The notes: generated by a model from the sequence alone, not told the origin. DNA of 64,000 nucleotides from an uncultured Clostridia bacterium (GCA_947591315.1 CANQDD010000001.1:1-64000), one strand, 5' to 3'. Shown: positions 32,751 to 43,500, numbered from the stretch's first letter. Made by a program: numbers and translations.

Positions 32751-33809
32751 ATGAAAAAGCTGTGCGTCATATTCGGCGGCATGTCGCCGGAGCATGACAT
32801 TTCAAGGAAGTCGGTAACTTCCGTACTTAACAATCTCGACAAATCCAAATATGATATATATGTAATAGGCATAACAAAAAAGGGCGCGTGGTATCTCTAC
32901 ACCGGCGATATTAAAAATATAGAAGGCGGCGAGTGGGAGCAGGACACGGCGAATAAGAAAAAGGCGGTCATATCGCCCGACAGCGAGGACAAAGCCATAC
33001 TTGTGTTTGACGAAAACAGTGTGGAAAAAATACATACAGACGTCATTTTTCCTGTGCTTCACGGCGAGTACGGCGAGGACGGAACGGTTCAGGGGCTTTT
33101 CGAGCTTTCGGGTATACCGTACGTGGGAGCGGGCGTCATGGCGTCGGCGAACGGCATGGACAAAACCTCGTCAAAAATTGTGTTTGAAAGCGCGGGCATA
33201 CCGCAGGCTGACTGGGTGGTCGTAAACAAAAACGACGACTTCGAGGGAAAAATGAACGAGATAGAAAACCGTCTCGGCTATCCGTGCTTTGTAAAACCCG
33301 CGAGAACCGGCTCGTCGGTCGGCGTGGGCAAGGCGCACGACAGAGCGGAGCTAAAGGCCGCGCTTGAAAACGCGGCAAAGTTTGACAGGAAAATTCTTGT
33401 TGAGGAAAACATAGACGGACGCGAGGTGGAATGTGCCGTACTCGGCAACGACGACGTGAAGGCTGCGACGGTCGGCGAAATAATGCCGACGGTCGAGTTT
33501 TACGATTTCGACGCGAAGTACAACGACAATTCCACAAAGCTCCAGATACCGGCAGACCTTCCCGAAGAAACGATAGAACAGATAAGAGAGTACGCGGTAC
33601 GCGCGTTTAAGGCGCTTGACGGTGACGGACTGTCGAGAGTTGACTTCTTTGTGAGGAACTCCGACGGAAAGGTGCTGTTAAACGAAATAAACACACTGCC
33701 GGGCTTTACAAATATAAGCATGTATCCGAAGCTGTGGGGCGCCGTAGGCATAGAATACGGCGAGCTTCTGGACAGACTGATAGAGCTTGCGCTCGAAAGG
33801 GTTAAATAA
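32751..33809 (+). CDS. ddl: D-alanine-D-alanine ligase
   Basis: The 352-aa ATP-grasp enzyme has GGMSPEHDIS at the start, HGEYGEDGTVQG, KPARTGSSVGV and the C-terminal NEINTLPGFTNISMYP. It makes the D-Ala-D-Ala dipeptide for peptidoglycan. AACGGGAGG precedes the ATG. It overlaps murI by 1 bp, giving a cell-wall precursor pair. Confidence 0.96.
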   Translation: MKKLCVIFGGMSPEHDISRKSVTSVLNNLDKSKYDIYVIGITKKGAWYLYTGDIKNIEGGEWEQDTANKKKAVISPDSEDKAILVFDENSVEKIHTDVIFPVLHGEYGEDGTVQGLFELSGIPYVGAGVMASANGMDKTSSKIVFESAGIPQADWVVVNKNDDFEGKMNEIENRLGYPCFVKPARTGSSVGVGKAHDRAELKAALENAAKFDRKILVEENIDGREVECAVLGNDDVKAATVGEIMPTVEFYDFDAKYNDNSTKLQIPADLPEETIEQIREYAVRAFKALDGDGLSRVDFFVRNSDGKVLLNEINTLPGFTNISMYPKLWGAVGIEYGELLDRLIELALERVK

Positions 33810-34618
33810 TGAATAATAAGAGCATAGGCGTTTTCGACTCGGGACTGGGCGGACTCACCGCCGTAAAGCAGATAATGCAGGAGCTTCCGAACGAAAACAT
33901 CATATATTTCGGCGACACCGGCAGAGTGCCTTACGGTACGCGCTCGCGCGACACGATTTTGAAGTACACGCGCGGCGACATACGTTTTTTGAAAACGTTC
34001 GACGTTAAAATAATCGTCATAGCCTGCGGTACGGCTTCAAGCGCGGCGCTGCCGATGATAAAAAACGAGTTTGATGTTCCCATAGTCGGCGTAATCGACG
34101 CCGCCGTTTATGCGGCGGTAAGAGCCACAAAAAACGGCAAAATCGGCGTAATAGGCACGTCGGGAACGATAAAAAGCGGCGAGTACGAAAAGCAGATAAA
34201 GGCTTACGATGGCAATATGGAGGTGTACTCCAAGGCGTGTCCGATGTTTGTGCCGCTCGTTGAAAACGGCTACTTCGACGCGCCGGTGACGAAGCTCATT
34301 GTCGAGGAATACCTTGAGGAAATACGCTCAAAGGGCGTCGATACGCTTATACTCGGCTGTACGCATTACCCGCTGCTTGCGAAAACGATAGGTGAGTACA
34401 TGGGAGACGGCGTTACGCTCATAAATTCGGGCGCAGAAGTCGCGAAGTACCTCAAAAAAAAATTCGACCGTGAAATGATGCATTCCTCCGTCACCGACGA
34501 GGAGCAGTACCGCTACTATGTGAGCGATGACATTTCAAGCTTTGAGGAACTCGGCGGTATTTTCCTTGAACGGGAAATAAACGGACAGGTGAGTAAAATT
34601 GACATTGAAAAATACTGA
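33809..34618 (+). CDS. murI: Glutamate racemase
   Basis: The 269-aa protein has GVFDSGLGGLTA at the start and the two catalytic cysteines in IACGTASSA and LGCTHYPLL. It makes D-glutamate for the peptidoglycan stem peptide. The ATG overlaps the last base of the ddl stop codon. Confidence 0.96.
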   Translation: MNNKSIGVFDSGLGGLTAVKQIMQELPNENIIYFGDTGRVPYGTRSRDTILKYTRGDIRFLKTFDVKIIVIACGTASSAALPMIKNEFDVPIVGVIDAAVYAAVRATKNGKIGVIGTSGTIKSGEYEKQIKAYDGNMEVYSKACPMFVPLVENGYFDAPVTKLIVEEYLEEIRSKGVDTLILGCTHYPLLAKTIGEYMGDGVTLINSGAEVAKYLKKKFDREMMHSSVTDEEQYRYYVSDDISSFEELGGIFLEREINGQVSKIDIEKY

Positions 34619-35030
34619 TAAAGAGTATAAAATAGTAGTCAGGAACATACAGACGATAGACGGCGAGCAAAACGTTATCGAAGAAACCGCGCTCGGCAGC
34701 TTTCGTGAAAAAAACGGCAAGCAGTACATAACGTACCAAACCGAAGAAACCGATGAAAGCGAGAGCGTCTCGTCAATACTCATACTTGACGGCGACAGTC
34801 TTACAATAAGACGGCGCGGAAGCACAGGCTCATCGATGATATACAGAGCGGGACACACATATTCGTTCCCGTACGCAACGCCGTACGGCACGATAGACAT
34901 GGAGCTTGAAACGGACAGGCTTATATCATATCTGTCCGAGCGTGGCGGCACGATTGAGCTTTTATATACGCTTACGATACAAGGCGAAAAATACTTTAAC
35001 AATATGAAAATTACGGTTACAAAGGGGTAG
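34599..35030 (+). CDS. DUF1934 (calycin-like) protein
   Basis: The 143-aa protein starts at TTG with GGTGAG upstream and overlaps murI by 20 bp. It is a beta-barrel-type sequence with the GSFREKNGKQYITYQ and MELETDRL patterns of DUF1934, a YwiB-like family of unknown function. Position in the ddl-murI-ctpA operon suggests a link to the cell envelope, but no activity is known. Confidence 0.78.
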   Translation: MTLKNTDKEYKIVVRNIQTIDGEQNVIEETALGSFREKNGKQYITYQTEETDESESVSSILILDGDSLTIRRRGSTGSSMIYRAGHTYSFPYATPYGTIDMELETDRLISYLSERGGTIELLYTLTIQGEKYFNNMKITVTKG

Positions 35031-35035
35031 GAACT

Positions 35036-36487
35036 ATGAAGATGAAAAAGATTGCGGCGATTATACTGGCTGTTTCGATGCTTTCTTCCGCGTCCGTTTC
35101 CGCGGCGCCGGAGAAAACAACTGATCCCGAAATAGACTACAGCGGCGAATACATGGCGTATGACCAGATAGCCGACTATATATCGAAGCTTTACATAGAC
35201 GAGTACAGCAAGGATTATATAATTGAGCAGGGGTTGTCTGAGTATTTGCGCGGCGATGACGACAGGCTCGTGCAGCTTCTAAAGGACACGCTCGGAAGTC
35301 TTGACGAGTACAGCGAATTTTACACCGCAGAGGAGTATAAGCAGTTCGAGGACGATCTTTCCCACCTGTCTTACGGAATCGGAATAGCCATGAGGGAAAA
35401 CGAGGACGGACTGTTTGAGGTGACGGACTTTGCCGAGGATAACGATAACGCGAAAAACGCGGGCATAGAAATAGGCGACATAATCACGAAGGTGGACGGT
35501 GTGTCGGTGCGCGGCATAGGTATGGATGCGGTGCGCGGCATGGTAGTCGGAGATGAAGGCACCAACGTCATAATCACGGTGCTGCGCGGGGACGATGAAA
35601 AGGATATAACGGTTACGCGCGGCGTTTCGGTGAGTATGGGTACAGTTGACGCGCAGATATATGACGGTAATATAGGATACATCAGAATTTACTCATTCGG
35701 CGTGGACACCGACGAGGAATTTACGGATGCGCTCAATTTCATGCGCGATAATGACGTAAAAAAAATTATGCTTGATTTGCGTGACAACGGCGGCGGCGTG
35801 ACCGCCACGGTTATTGCCATAGCGCAGCAGATAGTGCCAAAGGGAAAAATAATCGACATGAAGTTCAGACTTCCGTCCGACAACGCGACATACACCTCAA
35901 CACTCGCGAAAAAGGAATTTGACTTTGCGGTGCTTGTAAACGAATATACCGCGTCTGCGTCGGAGATACTTGCCAGCGCGCTTCAGGACTCGAAAGCGGG
36001 CACGCTTATCGGTACGACTACTTTCGGCAAGGCTGTCGTACAGAACATATATCCTCTGCAAAACGGCTCGATAATAAAGCTCACTGCGGGAGAATATATT
36101 ACGCGCAACGGCAAGGAGATAAACAAGATTGGTCTTACGCCCGACAAATATGTTGAAAACGAGGTTTCAAAGTTTGACTCGTCGGAGTATACACAGTTTG
36201 ACTACAATACGAACATATCGCTCGGACAGTCGCATCCGAACGTGAAGGCGGCAAAAGAGAGATTGACGCTTATGGGCAAATATGACGGTGAAATAAACGA
36301 GTTGTTTGACGAGGAATTTTACGACACGGTCAAAGTATTCCAGAGCATGAACGATATTTTCTCATACGGAGTGCTTGACGCGCCGACCATGAAGATGATT
36401 GAAAGTCTCATTTCCGAATATGATATGGTTAAGGATTTGCAATTTGAAGAGGCATACAAAATGCTTGGCGGTGTATTGGATAAATAA
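35036..36487 (+). CDS. S41 C-terminal-processing protease with PDZ and peptidoglycan-binding domains
   Basis: A signal peptide (1-24) is followed by a PDZ domain (about 110-200), the S41 core and a C-terminal peptidoglycan-binding domain 1 (LGQSHPNVKAAKERL to about residue 465). The catalytic serine is in TASASEIL (about residue 307) and the lysine in TTFGKAV (about 332). CtpA/CtpB-type proteases cut exported regulators, including in Bacillus sporulation. This one is exported and probably wall-bound. It is last in the ddl operon, 5 bp after the DUF1934 gene. Confidence 0.92.
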   Translation: MKMKKIAAIILAVSMLSSASVSAAPEKTTDPEIDYSGEYMAYDQIADYISKLYIDEYSKDYIIEQGLSEYLRGDDDRLVQLLKDTLGSLDEYSEFYTAEEYKQFEDDLSHLSYGIGIAMRENEDGLFEVTDFAEDNDNAKNAGIEIGDIITKVDGVSVRGIGMDAVRGMVVGDEGTNVIITVLRGDDEKDITVTRGVSVSMGTVDAQIYDGNIGYIRIYSFGVDTDEEFTDALNFMRDNDVKKIMLDLRDNGGGVTATVIAIAQQIVPKGKIIDMKFRLPSDNATYTSTLAKKEFDFAVLVNEYTASASEILASALQDSKAGTLIGTTTFGKAVVQNIYPLQNGSIIKLTAGEYITRNGKEINKIGLTPDKYVENEVSKFDSSEYTQFDYNTNISLGQSHPNVKAAKERLTLMGKYDGEINELFDEEFYDTVKVFQSMNDIFSYGVLDAPTMKMIESLISEYDMVKDLQFEEAYKMLGGVLDK

Positions 36488-36501
36488 TTCGGCGAATAAT
36501 G

Positions 36502-36528
36502 CCCCCGAACGATTGTTCGGGGGTATTT
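36502..36528 (+). terminator. Terminator of the ddl-ctpA operon
   Basis: CCCCCGAAC and GTTCGGGGG pair around GATT and are followed by TATTTTG. Confidence 0.8.
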
Positions 36529-36624
36529 TGCGTTTTGCGGTAAAAGTACAGGCTCATCTGCGTCCGCGCCGGCATATAATAACAGAGCGAGACATAAATA
36601 TAGACATGGAAAGGAAAGGTTAAT

Positions 36625-36849
36625 ATGAACAGATTTGAGCAGCTTTTGCAGGACTTTGACCAAAACCAGCTTCGGGAGATAAACAGATTTCTCCAGAGCG
36701 CCGACGGAAAAAGACTGAAAAATCAAATTTCAAACGCCGACAAAGACCGTCTGATACGTGAGTTTTCAAAGCTCGACGAGACGGAGATACAAAAGCGTAT
36801 CGCGGGACTAAAAGCTTCGGACATCAAAAAAATAATGAAAAATATGTGA
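36625..36849 (+). CDS. Small helical protein of unknown function (first of three)
   Basis: A 74-aa protein after GGAAAGG. It is charged and predicted helical, with no membrane segment. The SADGKRLKNQI and SNADKDRLIREF stretches resemble small conserved Clostridia proteins of unknown role. It is followed 10 bp later by a second small gene on the same strand. Confidence 0.6.
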   Translation: MNRFEQLLQDFDQNQLREINRFLQSADGKRLKNQISNADKDRLIREFSKLDETEIQKRIAGLKASDIKKIMKNM

Positions 36850-36859
36850 GGTGTTTAAG

Positions 36860-37159
36860 ATGGCTGACATATCCGAAACAATTAAAAGCCTGCTTGACAG
36901 CGACGCGGGCGACTCTATAAAGAGCATGGTAAGCTCTCTTTCGTCCGGCGGCGGCAAGACGCCCGACGCGGACAGTCTTGCGTCACTCGGACAGCTTAAA
37001 AATATCGCGGAAAATCTTGCGAATAATCATTCCGATCCGAGAACAAATCTGCTGTTGTCTCTTAAGCCGTACATGCACGGCGGCAGACGGCAGACGATAG
37101 ACGGCATGGTGAAAATGATAGGCGCGGTAAATATCATAAGGGCGATGGGATACAAATAA
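36860..37159 (+). CDS. Small protein of unknown function (second of three)
   Basis: Start at ATG 36860 after GAGGTG, giving 99 aa. The N-terminal half is acidic with a Ser/Gly-rich linker (SSLSSGGGKTPD). The C-terminal half is helical and ends GAVNIIRAMGYK. No family is recognised. Similar short gene trios occur in Clostridia and are sometimes linked to sporulation, which is only a suggestion here. Confidence 0.6.
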   Translation: MADISETIKSLLDSDAGDSIKSMVSSLSSGGGKTPDADSLASLGQLKNIAENLANNHSDPRTNLLLSLKPYMHGGRRQTIDGMVKMIGAVNIIRAMGYK

Positions 37160-37180
37160 GCGCGGAAGGGGAGGAGCGGA

Positions 37181-37456
37181 ATGTACAGAACTTACAGCTA
37201 TAAGGATATGCCGGTCGTCAGGCGGCAGGAACAGCGTACGGGGGACACTAAAAATGAGCATGCAGGGGACACTAAACCACGAAACGGGGACACTAAAATC
37301 AAAAGCGGGGACACTAAAATCAAATCGATTTTAGGTGACCTTTCGAGCGATGAAATAATCATTCTCGCCGTCGCGTTCATACTTCTCGCGGACGGCTGCG
37401 ACGACAAGCTGCTTATAGCCGCGCTCGCGTTTCTGTTTATTTCCGAGAGACTGTAG
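37181..37456 (+). CDS. Small protein with GDTK repeats and a hydrophobic C-terminus (third of three)
   Basis: The 91-aa product starts after GGGGAGGAG. Residues 21-47 contain four GDTK units, each encoded by an exact GGGGACACTAAA repeat. The C-terminal 40 residues are hydrophobic (two short segments around LADGCDDK), typical of small membrane-associated Clostridia proteins. The repeat block looks inserted, since family-like sequence resumes cleanly after it. Spacing of 24, 21 and 21 bp keeps the frame open. Confidence 0.62.
   Translation: MYRTYSYKDMPVVRRQEQRTGDTKNEHAGDTKPRNGDTKIKSGDTKIKSILGDLSSDEIIILAVAFILLADGCDDKLLIAALAFLFISERL
37241..37318 (+). repeat. Four in-frame copies of the GGGGACACTAAA element
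   Basis: Exact copies lie at 37241-37252, 37265-37276, 37286-37297 and 37307-37318. They match the core of the hairpins at 7228-7262 and 63304-63338. All spacings are multiples of three. Confidence 0.8.
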
Positions 37457-37518
37457 TATAATTTTCCGCGAAATGTAAATAATAACACTATGATAACAAA
37501 ACGCCACGGAGGACGGAT

Positions 37519-37905
37519 ATGGTATACGAGCCTAAATTCTACAGATGCGCGGAATGCGGAGCGATTTTGGAAGCGATAACGCCGCAGTGCTGCGACGAGC
37601 TTTACTGCTGCGGACACGAAACGCAGCTTATGCGCGCCAATGAGCTAAGCGAGCTTAAAGAAAAGCACATGCCGATAGTTACGCGCGGTGATAAAAGTCT
37701 GACCGTAAGCGTGGGCGGCACGCTGCACCCGATGAGCGGCGAGCACAGCATATTGTGGATAGAGGTAAAGAGTAAGTACCGAACCCGCCGAGTTATGCTG
37801 AAAAAGGGCGACGATCCGGTAGTCACATTCAAAATCCCGATAAACATACCCGTAAAGGTTTATTCCTACTGCAATAAACATGGGTTATGGAAAGCGACTG
37901 CATAA
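37519..37905 (+). CDS. dfx: Desulfoferrodoxin / superoxide reductase
   Basis: The 128-aa protein has an N-terminal desulforedoxin-like iron site (CAEC near 15 and a CC pair near 48) and the superoxide-reductase iron site. The latter has KHMPIV, LHPMSGEHS and YCNKHGLW, providing His and Cys ligands. It reduces superoxide to peroxide without making oxygen, a typical anaerobe defence. It has GGAGG upstream and its own terminator. Confidence 0.93.
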   Translation: MVYEPKFYRCAECGAILEAITPQCCDELYCCGHETQLMRANELSELKEKHMPIVTRGDKSLTVSVGGTLHPMSGEHSILWIEVKSKYRTRRVMLKKGDDPVVTFKIPINIPVKVYSYCNKHGLWKATA

Positions 37906-37935
37906 AAAACAGAGCGTCACAGGCGCTCTGTTTTT
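37905..37935. terminator. Bidirectional terminator
   Basis: AAAAACAGAGCG and CGCTCTGTTTTT pair around a 7-nt loop between the converging dfx and GH2 genes. Confidence 0.85.
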
Positions 37936-37942
37936 ATGTGTT

Positions 37943-40576
37943 TTATGCAAATATTTTTTTAATTTCTTCTTCGGTAAGCATACCGCTCGGATTAAAGCTG
38001 TCGGACGCGGTATAGTATAAAATGCTGTTCCTCAAAGCCTGCACCGCAGCGTGCTGAACCGACAAATCAAAGCTGCAGAACAGGAACGAGCCGTTGCCGA
38101 CCTTTGCCTCAAACAGCGGCGAGCGGCGTATGTTGCTGTAATAGTTCGGCACAGGCTCGACAAGATATTTAAAGTCTGAATTTAAGCACGAAACGTCGGC
38201 GCACACGCAGTTGTCGATCGGATGCTTCCACTGAAAACCGCCGTACTCGCCGGTCGGGAATTTCTTAAACGCGCCGCTTTCACTGTCAATTATAAGACCG
38301 TTTGTGCGCTCGGACGGGAAGTGAGCCGGCGACCAGAACGTGGGCTTAAACAGTCCCTCGATCGGATTTATGAGATTGTCCTTGCTCATGCTCACTATCG
38401 CTTTACCGCCGTTTTTGACTATTTCGTAAAATTCATCGTCCGCGCCGTTAGTAAGAGATATTTCGTTTATATATTTTTCATCGGTATACACGTAGATTTC
38501 CCATTCGTTAGAGTACTCACCGACGCTCACCCTTATAGTTAGCGCTTTCGGCTCGGTTACGAAGTATAGAGGGAAGGACACTGTTTTTGAGCGTGTTTCC
38601 TTTTCCAGCACAACCTCGCCGCCGTCAATCACCTCAACCTTAAACAGCGGCATATTTATGCGCTTTTCGCCGTAGTTGTAGAGGTCAAGCTCCGCCTTGA
38701 ACGTGTCGGTGTTCATAAACACCCTGTCAGCCTTCATAAGCGGCACGGTGTGGTTACAGAACTCGCGGAACTTTTCGGCTGATACAATACCCTTATTTTT
38801 CCAGAACACGTCGAGCATACCGATCGTCGCCGTACCCTGACCCGTATAGTCGCACAGTCCCAGAAGCTCAAAACCGCCCATACGGTTCGTACGCATCGCG
38901 GCTTCGATTTCCTCTTTATACATCATCGCCGCGAACGCGCCCGACGCGCTCTTGAATTTTCCGAGCATATTGTATACGTTATGATTTACCATTTCCTGCT
39001 TTATAAACTCGAAATTCACAGGCTTCAAGCTGCCCGTGTAATCGCTTACGCTGTCAACGTCGGGGTAAACGCAGTATTGACCGACCTCAAACGACACGAC
39101 CGGCAGCGGCATATTCTTTATCGCCTTGTCGTAATTAAGGCGCGTATGCTCGGAGATGACATCGTGGAATACCTGCACCCTCACTCTGTTGCCGCCCGCC
39201 TCGAACGCCGAGAAATAGTCGTCGGCGGGGGACACGGGACGGTCAAAATTCGACGTGAGAGTGTACAGTCTGCGGCTGTCGAGCGCCTTGATCTGCGTTG
39301 TAATATCCTCAAGCATTTCAAAATCGCCGAGATTCTCGTTGCCGTTCGAGAACATTATAAACGACGGGTGATTGCCGTACGTCTCCGATATGCGTTTAGC
39401 CTCGGCGTGGAAAAACACGGCGTGCGCGGTATCGTCGCCCGCTGAAATTGACGTTACGTCCTTGTTAAGCCACAAGGGCATTTCCGCGAGAACGTACACG
39501 CCCGCCATATCGGCGGCTCTGAACGCCGCGTCCGGCGGACACCACGAATGAAAGCGCACGTGGTTAAGTCCATACTCCTTCACCGTGTTAAACACTCTGA
39601 GCCACTCGTTAAGCTCGGTCGGCGGATAGCCGGTAAGCGGATATATCGCGCAGTCGAGCGTGCCGCGAAGTGCTGTTTTTCTGCCGTTAATCGTAAACTC
39701 TGTACCATCCGTGGCGACGGTGCGCATACCGAACGGAACGGTCTTTTCATCGACCGTCACGCCGTCCTTTATCATTTTCACGCGCAGCTTGTACAGCGAC
39801 GGATTAAACTCGTCCCACAGCTTTCTGTGGCGTATCGGATATGTAAAGCGCAGCGGCTGCACCTTGTTATACAGCGTAAAATCGTAGCCGCGCGGTTTAA
39901 GCACTCTGCCCGACGGCGTTTCCGCCGAAACCTCTATATGCACACCGCGGCGGTCGTCGGGGTAGAGACAGTCGCTGTGCGCCGACGCCTTCACGCTTAC
40001 GCCGAATTTCTCTGTTTTAATCTGTATATTTGACAGGTGGAATATTTCCTCGCTTTTGAGATATATGCTGCCGATAACGCCGTTCCATATCGACTGCGTG
40101 TCTACGCTGTAGCCGCTCGACATGCCTTCGAGCGACATTATGTTTGAATTGTCGCAGCGCAGCGTCAGCGTGTGCTTTCCCGCCTTGATTTTGCCGGTGA
40201 GGTCATACGTGTGCGGCGCGCACAGGCTTATAACGCGCCGTGATATTTTTACGCCGTCAATCCACAAATCCGACGCGCCGTTTATGCGCTCGAAAAAGAG
40301 CGTCAGACATTTATCCTCAAAGTCCTGCGGAAGCTCAAACTCACGCTGCAGCCAAAGCGGGCCTATGTACTCATATTCGGGACGCAGCGTCCTTACAGCC
40401 TCATAGCAAAGCTCCGCGGGCGGCGTATACGTTTTACCCACGACGTTAGAGCACGCGTCGCCGGGCAGATTAAAGCCCGCGCGTGACAACTCGCGTTCAT
40501 AAAACCGTTCATTTATTCCGTTATCCTCAATGTCCGTTTCGTAACGCCATTCTCCCGACAAATCCAAAGCGCGCAT
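37943..40576 (-). CDS. Glycoside hydrolase family 2 protein
   Basis: The 877-aa protein has the GH2 order: N-terminal sugar-binding domain (GEWRYETD ... LWLQREFELP), immunoglobulin-like domain, then the TIM barrel. The acid/base glutamate lies in SNGNEN (about residue 413) and the nucleophile in SFEVGQY (about 497). No signal peptide is present, so it acts in the cytoplasm on imported oligosaccharides. The sugar (galactoside, glucuronide or mannoside) cannot be decided. It lies 1 bp downstream of a DUF5107/TPR gene and is probably co-transcribed with it. Confidence 0.88.
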   Translation of the reverse strand: MRALDLSGEWRYETDIEDNGINERFYERELSRAGFNLPGDACSNVVGKTYTPPAELCYEAVRTLRPEYEYIGPLWLQREFELPQDFEDKCLTLFFERINGASDLWIDGVKISRRVISLCAPHTYDLTGKIKAGKHTLTLRCDNSNIMSLEGMSSGYSVDTQSIWNGVIGSIYLKSEEIFHLSNIQIKTEKFGVSVKASAHSDCLYPDDRRGVHIEVSAETPSGRVLKPRGYDFTLYNKVQPLRFTYPIRHRKLWDEFNPSLYKLRVKMIKDGVTVDEKTVPFGMRTVATDGTEFTINGRKTALRGTLDCAIYPLTGYPPTELNEWLRVFNTVKEYGLNHVRFHSWCPPDAAFRAADMAGVYVLAEMPLWLNKDVTSISAGDDTAHAVFFHAEAKRISETYGNHPSFIMFSNGNENLGDFEMLEDITTQIKALDSRRLYTLTSNFDRPVSPADDYFSAFEAGGNRVRVQVFHDVISEHTRLNYDKAIKNMPLPVVSFEVGQYCVYPDVDSVSDYTGSLKPVNFEFIKQEMVNHNVYNMLGKFKSASGAFAAMMYKEEIEAAMRTNRMGGFELLGLCDYTGQGTATIGMLDVFWKNKGIVSAEKFREFCNHTVPLMKADRVFMNTDTFKAELDLYNYGEKRINMPLFKVEVIDGGEVVLEKETRSKTVSFPLYFVTEPKALTIRVSVGEYSNEWEIYVYTDEKYINEISLTNGADDEFYEIVKNGGKAIVSMSKDNLINPIEGLFKPTFWSPAHFPSERTNGLIIDSESGAFKKFPTGEYGGFQWKHPIDNCVCADVSCLNSDFKYLVEPVPNYYSNIRRSPLFEAKVGNGSFLFCSFDLSVQHAAVQALRNSILYYTASDSFNPSGMLTEEEIKKIFA

Positions 40577-40577
40577 A

Positions 40578-43500
40578 TCATATACCTCTTTTCATTATTT
40601 TCTTCAGTTCGATAAGCCCCTGATGCGACGCGTCCTCGCCGAGACCTTTATCCGCGTATGCAGCAGCGTTTTCACTGTCGCCGATGCCGTAGAAGCCGAG
40701 CGCCGCGAGATAGCTGCACATTACGCGGTTTTTCCTGTTCATATCCGTGTCGAACACAAGGAAGTCGGGAAGCGATACGGCGAAATAGTCAAAGTCCGGC
40801 TTGTCGTCCATATGTTCCATACCGTAGGATATAAGGCGGTTAAACATACCCCTTGCGCTTCGCTCGTCACCCAGGGCGCGCTTTGCGAGCGCCATATAGA
40901 ACAGAACCTCGGGCGGACGGTCGTTGTAATAACGCGCGTCGCCTATCGTGCCGTCGCCCTCCGCCGCTTTTTCGTAATAATCCTTGGCGGCTATGTAGTC
41001 AATCTTTTCGTTAGCCCTTCCGAGCGTGTAATAAATATCGTTGTCTGCCGCGTTTATGAGCTTGCCCTCACCAAGATTTTCGGGGTACGTGAGCGCGCTT
41101 TCAAGGTACTCGTTCGCCGCCTCGTAATCGTCATTCTCCGCACATTCGCGTGCAAGTCCGACAAGCGAAAGCTTATATTGAGCGGTGATCTTGCCTTCAC
41201 CGCCCTCCCACGGGTGGAAATGACGCGCGGCGATAGCCTTGTGCGCCTTGTCGTACTGACCGTCGCTGTTTAAGAGCGTCACGTACTCCGTGTAAAGGTC
41301 GTCGCGCTCCTTCACAAGCTCGATATTGTCGGAAAGCAGCTTTAACCGCTTCTTTACCGATACATTCGTCTGCTTGTATATGAGGTCAAGCTCGTACAAA
41401 AGCCGCGAGCTGTCGTGGTCGAGCCTGAACGCACGCTCCATTTCGGTGACGGCTTTACGCTCGTCGCGCAGCTTGTTGAAGTACACGAGCGACAAATTCC
41501 TGTGAACAATGGGGTTTGACGGGTCGATTTCATTCGATTTTGTCCAGCACTGGAACGCCGCGCCCCAGCGTCCCTTGTCATACAGCAAATTGCCGAGCAG
41601 ATACGGCGCGTTCGCGTCACTTTTGTTATGCTCCGTCGCGTAGCGCAGCACGAGCATATCGTTGTGGCGGACGGGGAAGCAGTAGTCGCAGTTACATTTA
41701 GCCGCGACCTCAAGCTCGATCTCGCTTTTTGAATAGTAAGCCATGTAGTAGTGGAGCATCGGTTTGTCAGCCTGCGACACGAGCGCGAGAACCTTCGCAG
41801 CCTCGTCCCACAGCCCGAACTCGGCGTAATTAAGTGATAAATCAATATAGCTGTCCACATCGCCGCGCATTATTGTCGTAAGCTCGTTAAGCACCGCGAA
41901 ATCGTCCGTGATGCGGTACAGCTCGTAACGGCAGCCGTAGTTTAAGGGGTCGAGCTTCATCGTCGCAAGCGCGAAATCCTTCGCTTCGTCGAGCCTGCCC
42001 GTAAGACGCAGCAACGACGTTTTGAGGTTGCGCGCCTTTAGGTTGTGCATACCTCTCGCGAGCGACTGCTCCAAAAACGCGAGAGCCTTGTCGTAGTCAC
42101 CGCGCGACGCGTCAATACACGCAAGCTGATAAAATCCCTTGTCCTGCATGGCAGCCGACCAGATCGACTTATAAAACGCGTCGTACGCCTCGTCGGTTTT
42201 ACCCTGCTTCCTTAGCGCAAGACCGAGGTTGAAATACGGCTCGCAGTCGTATGGGTTGGGATTTTTCCACGTCGATTTTTTTATTGCTTCGCGGAAATGC
42301 TTTTCCGCCTTTTCAAACAGTCCGCGCTCGTAAAGGTATCTGCCGTAAGCGTTGTTAAGGCGTATATCCGTCTTGTCGCGGCGCAGACCTTCGAGGTAAT
42401 ACTCCTCCGGCGAGAACGTGGCGTGACGGTACTGCTCCAAATGGAGAGCCGTCAGATACAATTCCTCCGTCGTCGCTATCTCCGACGGCTTTTTGCACGC
42501 CTCGGCGGGAGCGGGAGTTTTTTCATAAGTTTTCGGTTCGGGAGTGTATGAAACTATTACATTATCGTCACTGTCCGTCAGCGTCAGCGTCAAGTCCTCC
42601 TCACTGTCGCCTATAAGCTCTATTTCTTCATAAAACGGCTTGTCAGGCGCAAGCTCCACGTCCTTTATCGTCTTTTTCTCGATTCTGCCCGACAGCGTTA
42701 CGTTTACCGTTATTTTTTCGGGCGAGTACGCGCTTACGCACGCCTTACCGTCCTTAACCTCAAGATTTACGGCGGCTTTAAGACACGCGTTCTTTACCGC
42801 GCCGACCGTCTTGTACGGCAGGAAATACTGCGTAAACGTCTTTTCCTCATACGGCGCGATAAAAGTAAAGTCGGGCTGATTATCCGTGAACACGCCGGTC
42901 ATAAGCTCTATGTACGGGCCGTTCTCATCGGTCAGGTTGCGGTCCCACGCCTTGCCGAAATCGCCGCAGCCCCACGTCCACTGCTTTTTGCCGGGGGATA
43001 TGTGATGATCCGCTATGTGCAGAAGTCCCGCCTCTCGTCCGTAATCGTAGTTGCCTATAAAGTCGTAATCGGAGTGATACGCCATATACGACGTGGGAAC
43101 GGGGATATTCTTATACATCGAAATATCCACGCCCTCGCTGTAATCCATTTTGTAATACGTGCTTGTGGATATGGGGAAGCGCGACACGTCGCGTTTGCCG
43201 TGATCCATTACCGCGTGAACGTCGGGCGGGAAGATTGACTTTGTGTTCTCGTTTACCGGCACGGCGGGATTTGCCCACCACAGAAAAGTCTGCGGTCTGT
43301 CGGTCTGGTTATATATCTGACCTTTGATTTCGAGGTACGCCTTGCCGGGGTAAAGCGTAAAGCGCGCCATACCCTTCATACGGTGCATTTTTTCTATTTC
43401 GCCGACTATAACGGTCGCGCTGCCGTCCTCGTTTTCGAGTGTTGTAAAGTCAACGGGATCGAATGTCGAGGGACGGTGATGCTGCGGCCAGTTGAACTCG

